Below, piece after piece: positions 61,060-64,000 of a stretch of 64,000 nt of DNA. Both the position numbers and the translations under genes were made by a program. Position 1 is the first letter of the stretch. Each line of letters begins with the position of its first letter. Origin of the DNA: Streptomyces sp. KMM 9044 (GTDB lineage Bacteria > Actinomycetota > Actinomycetes > Streptomycetales > Streptomycetaceae). The notes below the pieces were generated by a model that saw nothing but the letters and a program-made list of their open reading frames with translations, searched no databases and was not told the origin of the DNA. Location of the stretch: NCBI RefSeq assembly GCF_024701375.2, contig NZ_CP113910.1:930001-994000 (forward strand), read 5' to 3'.

Positions 61060-61898
61060 CGGCGCGGTCCTCCCGCCGAGATGACTGCCGTCGGGCGGCC
61101 GGCGGCGGCGTGCGAGAAAAGGTCGCGGTGGTGCCACACCGGGGACGACCCCACCGCCCGAGCGGGTGGCAGCGCCGCGGGCGTCGGCCGTGACTGGCTG
61201 CTGACCCACGGCCTCGGCGCGCTCTTGGCCTGCAACTGGCCCCAGACGGGGTGGCGGACCGCCTGCTCAAGGGGCTGACCAGCGGACCAGGCGGACAGCG
61301 TGCCGAGCACGGGGCCCAGGGCATCGCCGGCGGCGGACAGCCGGTAGGGCCGGCCGTTTCCCTCAGTGTCGACCAGACCGTCGGCAACGAGCTGGCGCAA
61401 CGGCGGATAGATGTTCGTCCAGTCGCTGCTGGGCATCACGATCCGGGCCAGAACCCGGCCGCTGACCTCCTTACGCGACTTGAGCACCCACAGAATGGCC
61501 GCGGCGTGGCGCCGGGTGAGCAGGGTGAGGCTGTCCTCGATCTGCTCGATCGCTGCCAGCGGGCGCTCCGCCTTCTCCAGATGCTCCTCGGCCCAGGTGA
61601 CGATCATCGGCAGGATCGGCAGCAGGGCAGTGGCTCGCTCGGTGTGGCCGTAGGTCACGTGCCGTGCGGTGTGTTCGGTGCGCTCGACAAGTCCGGCGTC
61701 GCACAGCGCCTTGAGCTTGGGGTGGAGCTGGCCGTTCTGCAGCCAGGACACCTTGGCCGCCAGTTCGCTGTAGCGCAGCGGCGGGCCGGAGAGGGCCAGC
61801 AGGATCCTCACGTTCCAACGCGGGGTGATCATGGCGAGGGCCTCGGTGACCCGGGTGATGTCGGCGTCGGCATCGGGGGGCAGAGCGGTGATGGCCAA
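61056..61898 (-). CDS. Double HxlR-type winged-helix regulator
   Basis: A 280-residue regulator with two tandem winged-helix domains. The first (about 15-100) reads ITPRWNVRILLALSGPPLRY, then SELAAKVSWLQNGQLHPKLK, then LVERTEHTARHVTYGHT. The second (about 120-205) reads RRHAAAILWVLKSRKEVSGR, then PSSDWTNIYPPLRQLVADGL. Such duplications allow one chain to bind like a dimer. The C-terminal 75 residues are low-complexity. It is the first clear regulator upstream of the ATP-grasp/MFS genes and likely controls them. Confidence 0.78.
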   Translation of the reverse strand: MAITALPPDADADITRVTEALAMITPRWNVRILLALSGPPLRYSELAAKVSWLQNGQLHPKLKALCDAGLVERTEHTARHVTYGHTERATALLPILPMIVTWAEEHLEKAERPLAAIEQIEDSLTLLTRRHAAAILWVLKSRKEVSGRVLARIVMPSSDWTNIYPPLRQLVADGLVDTEGNGRPYRLSAAGDALGPVLGTLSAWSAGQPLEQAVRHPVWGQLQAKSAPRPWVSSQSRPTPAALPPARAVGSSPVWHHRDLFSHAAAGRPTAVISAGGPRR

Positions 61899-61940
61899 GG
61901 GAGGAACTCCTGGGTGAAAGGAAAGGGGGATCGCCTGGGG

Positions 61941-62396
61941 TCAGCGGCTGTGTGCCACGCTCTGGGCCGCAAGGGGCGCGGCCGGGGCAGGCGGTGAGGG
62001 AGTCGGCGAGGCAGGCGTCGGGGCCGGGGCGCGGGCCAGGCTCTGCAGGACGGCGGCGATCGACTTGGCCTGGATCTCGCGGATGGCGACGGCTTCGGCG
62101 AGTCGGCGGGTGCCGTCGAGGAGGTGGGAGACCTCGTGCGGGCCGATCTGCCGCTCGGGGTGGATGAGCCGGGTGAGGTGGTCGCGGTGGAAGTCGATGC
62201 TGCGCTCGGCCAGGGCGAGGGTGTCGTGCATACCGAGCAGGGCGGAGAGCATGCCGGGTGGCTGGTCCTGTGCGTGGGCTTTGAGGTCGGCGAGCGGTGC
62301 GTCGTACAGGTCCTCGATCTGTACGGCTATGTCAGTGGACGTGAGGTGGAGCAATCGGGGGCTTTCACGGTCGGCGGGCCTGAGCCGCCCCGGCAC
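61941..62396 (-). CDS. Unknown helical protein
   Basis: A protein of up to 151 residues: a helical domain (about 20-120, with LSALLGMHDTLALAERSIDF and HEVSHLLDGTRRLAEAVA) and a Pro/Ala-rich tail. GTG 62396 gives a 32-base overlap with the gene upstream; a later TTG at 62354 is another possible start. No family recognised. It has features in common with the next gene upstream (helical domain plus Ala/Pro tail), suggesting related structural proteins. Confidence 0.55.
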   Translation of the reverse strand: MPGRLRPADRESPRLLHLTSTDIAVQIEDLYDAPLADLKAHAQDQPPGMLSALLGMHDTLALAERSIDFHRDHLTRLIHPERQIGPHEVSHLLDGTRRLAEAVAIREIQAKSIAAVLQSLARAPAPTPASPTPSPPAPAAPLAAQSVAHSR

Positions 62397-62808
62397 GCTG
62401 GGGTGCCGGGGCGGCAGACGGGGGCAGGGTGGCGGTGGCCCTGAGCTGAGCCGTTCGTACGGGCCGGGACTGCTGGGCGGGCGGGGGCATGGTGCGCAGC
62501 AGCTCGCCTAGGGCTGCGCGGTAGCCGTCGCGGGCCTCCAGTGCTGCTTCCAGCCACTGCGCGTCGAAGCGGAGCTTGTCCGCCGACAGTTCGTCCATGT
62601 CAAGGGCGGGATCCATGTCGGCGTGGACACGGTCGCGGATGCGGGTGACCTGCTCCTCGGTGAGCGCCAGGAACGAGCGCAGCTCCAGAGCGTGGGCGAG
62701 TGCGGGTGGAGCATCGTGGCCGGCAGCCGCCTCGTACAGCTCGGGTACCGGGTTCCCGAAGACCTTCTGCAGGTCGGCGTCCATGGTGCTGGCCTTGTCC
62801 CGGCTCAT
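62365..62808 (-). CDS. Unknown helical protein
   Basis: A 147-residue helical protein (FGNPVPELYEAAAGHDAPPA, then LRSFLALTEEQVTRIRD, then DAQWLEAALEARDGYRAAL) with a basic Pro/Ala tail. ATG 62808 overlaps the stop of the next gene upstream (ATGA). No family recognised. Confidence 0.6.
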   Translation of the reverse strand: MSRDKASTMDADLQKVFGNPVPELYEAAAGHDAPPALAHALELRSFLALTEEQVTRIRDRVHADMDPALDMDELSADKLRFDAQWLEAALEARDGYRAALGELLRTMPPPAQQSRPVRTAQLRATATLPPSAAPAPQRAGAAQARRP

Positions 62809-63287
62809 CGGGCGGACCGTGCTGGCCCCCACGCCGACGCCGGCGCGGGTGTCCCTGTCGGCCGGTTGGGGGCGCTGGTCTGCACCGCCGGGCCGCTTCG
62901 GGTCTGGAGACGGGCCAGGCGCTCTGCGGCGAGGCCCTTCTTGCCCGGAGCGTCCGGGTCGAGGAGCCAACGTACGACCATGGCCCGGCCGTCGCGGGCA
63001 GTGACGGCGGCGTTCACTCGGTGGGCGAGGCCCATCGTCGGATCGTCGACCTCGCTGGGCTGGGTCTGTAGGGCTGCGACGAGGTCGTCCTCCGCACGCT
63101 CCAGCACGGACTGGGCCTCGACGAGAAGGCCGTGCCACTTGACGACGTCGGTGGCGTCCGGGTTCGCAGTCGGAGCGGCGGCGACCGCAGCCTTCAACTG
63201 GTCCATGCCCATGTCGAAGCGGGCCTCGATCCGTTCGGTGAGCACGCCCACGACATCCGCAGACTCATCGGATATGCCGTCGGTCAA
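62805..63287 (-). CDS. Unknown helical protein, first of the leftward operon
   Basis: A 160-residue protein with two long helices (LTERIEARFDMGMDQLKAAV and HGLLVEAQSVLERAEDDLVA), then LAHRVNAAVTARDGRAMVVR and a Pro/Ala/Arg tail. No motif. ATG 63287 has AGGAGATC upstream. It starts a run of tightly packed leftward genes and may mark the start of the operon that includes the regulators and the ATP-grasp gene. Confidence 0.6.
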   Translation of the reverse strand: MTDGISDESADVVGVLTERIEARFDMGMDQLKAAVAAAPTANPDATDVVKWHGLLVEAQSVLERAEDDLVAALQTQPSEVDDPTMGLAHRVNAAVTARDGRAMVVRWLLDPDAPGKKGLAAERLARLQTRSGPAVQTSAPNRPTGTPAPASAWGPARSAR

Positions 63288-63386
63288 AGGGATCTCCTGT
63301 TCTGGATAGGCCGGTGCCTGGGGAATGTAAGAGGCGGCTGTACTCGGTGCCCGCGCCGCTTCGCGGGACGTGCTGGGTCCGGCCAG

Positions 63387-63740
63387 TCAGTCCAGGCACA
63401 TGCGAACGTCGCGGTAGACGTACGTGCCGGAGACCCAGCCCTTGACCCCGGTCGTCTTGTCCGTGATGTAGAGCCAGTTGCCGCTCTTCTTGGCCACGCT
63501 GAACTTGTGGTTCTTGTAGAGCACGCCGAGCGCGGTGGACTTCGAGCTGGCCTTGGACCGGATGATCACGGCCTTGGCGTGCACCTCGTAAGGGAGCGGT
63601 GGCAGGTTGTGGCAGCTCACGGCAGGGGTGGCGGTTGCTGCGGTGGGTACGGTCGCGGCGCTGGCGGAGGTGACGGACAGCGCCGGCAGCGCGAGCGCGC
63701 CGAGCATCGCCGCGGATATGGCAATTCGGGTGGAGCGCAT
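63387..63740 (-). CDS. Secreted SH3-like protein
   Basis: A 117-residue secreted protein: signal peptide 1-29 (hydrophobic core, then TSASAA), then a bacterial SH3-like domain (VIIRSKASSKSTALGVLYKN, then GNWLYITDKTTGVKGWVSG) and two Cys (43 and 115) that could pair. Small Streptomyces proteins of this type probably bind the cell wall. ATG 63740 with GGAGG upstream. An inverted repeat and a -10-like TATAC lie upstream. Confidence 0.82.
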   Translation of the reverse strand: MRSTRIAISAAMLGALALPALSVTSASAATVPTAATATPAVSCHNLPPLPYEVHAKAVIIRSKASSKSTALGVLYKNHKFSVAKKSGNWLYITDKTTGVKGWVSGTYVYRDVRMCLD

Positions 63741-64000
63741 GCGGAAGAAACCTCCGTGAAGGCACAGGGAATGCGGGGAAGGGGCCGCGGGAGTTGTTCC
63801 GGCGGCTGTATAAGAGTCCGGAGAATCGCCGGTTTGGCTAACCGGCGATCGTCGGCTATGTTGCGCCGCCCGACTCCGGCTGAGCGCTCAACGTGAACGG
63901 CCTGGCGGGCGTGGGGCAGGGGCTTTCGCCACGCTGGCCGGGTGGCTGGCGGTGACTGCCGGGCGGACCGGCGGGAGAGGGGCGGCCTCGCCGGTGAGGC
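63741..64000. other. Upstream region of the SH3-like gene to the window edge
   Basis: These 260 bases hold the leader and promoter of the SH3-like gene. TTATAC (minus strand, about 63808-63813) may be the -10 box. No gene was seen between the inverted repeat at 63849 and the window edge. Confidence 0.4.
63825..63849. promoter_or_regulatory. Inverted repeat, likely operator over the SH3-gene promoter
   Basis: ATCGCCGGTT (63825-63834) pairs perfectly with AACCGGCGAT (63840-63849) around five bases. It overlaps the place expected for the -35 box of the leftward promoter whose -10 box is TTATAC near 63810, so a repressor could act here. Confidence 0.55.

Overview
The window is high-GC actinobacterial DNA, almost certainly Streptomyces. 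The signs are GC-rich third codon positions, frequent GTG and TTG starts, ATGA/GTGA start-stop overlaps, and families typical of the genus (FxLD lanthipeptide genes, DUF317, WhiB, MAB_1171c-type membrane protein, DUF6082, DUF6624). The density of mobile, plasmid-type and defence genes points to accessory DNA: a genomic island, an integrated element, a chromosome arm or a large plasmid. No rRNA, tRNA or CRISPR array was seen.

Positions 1-19.4 kb hold an FxLD-class lanthipeptide cluster on the plus strand: a 61-residue precursor with four Cys, a split LanB (glutamyl-transfer half), LanC, a LanB elimination-type domain fused to an isoaspartyl-type O-methyltransferase, a helical-repeat protein, an ABC exporter and a second methyltransferase. 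The exporter is cut in two by a 7.65-kb transposon (9056-16705) that carries three tandem tyrosine recombinases, a small Cys-containing protein, a TnpC-like coiled-coil protein, and two cargo genes (alpha/beta hydrolase, hemerythrin-like). Joining the flanks at the CCCC repeat restores one 646-residue reading frame.

Positions 19.4-29.2 kb hold a Nudix-rich gene set. It comprises a double-Nudix gene (frameshifted), a triple-Nudix protein, a P-loop kinase fused in frame to a VanX-type dipeptidase, an ASCH-Nudix fusion, a methyltransferase-Nudix fusion, a thymidylate kinase-like gene, a gene of unknown function, two gene relics and gpsA. No described pathway is recognised; processing of nucleotide-type or dipeptide-type compounds is an inference.

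Positions 29.3-32.4 kb (minus strand) hold a four-gene unit: XRE regulator, ImmA/IrrE protease, MAB_1171c-like membrane protein and PAP2-like membrane protein. Three related palindromes upstream look like operators. From 32.8 to 40.5 kb follows a plasmid/ICE-like module: a HTH replication-type protein with iteron-like repeats, a zinc-finger protein, WhiB, a membrane protein whose gene is packed with a GGGGACC motif, MobC, a relaxase and a possible oriT. An IS110-family insertion sequence lies at 40.6-41.8 kb, followed by a lipoprotein gene.

Positions 42.7-52.7 kb hold a small membrane protein behind arrays of 11-bp iterons, DUF317-type proteins, and a complete type I restriction-modification operon (hsdM-hsdS-hsdR) preceded by a gene with a HEPN ribonuclease motif. 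Beyond a strong terminator, 52.7-63.7 kb is read leftward: winged-helix regulators, two MFS transporters, an ATP-grasp ligase, a HAD gene broken by an amber stop, more DUF317 proteins, a sortase-type surface protein and a secreted SH3-like protein. The ATP-grasp, MFS and regulator block may make and export a small amide-bonded metabolite.
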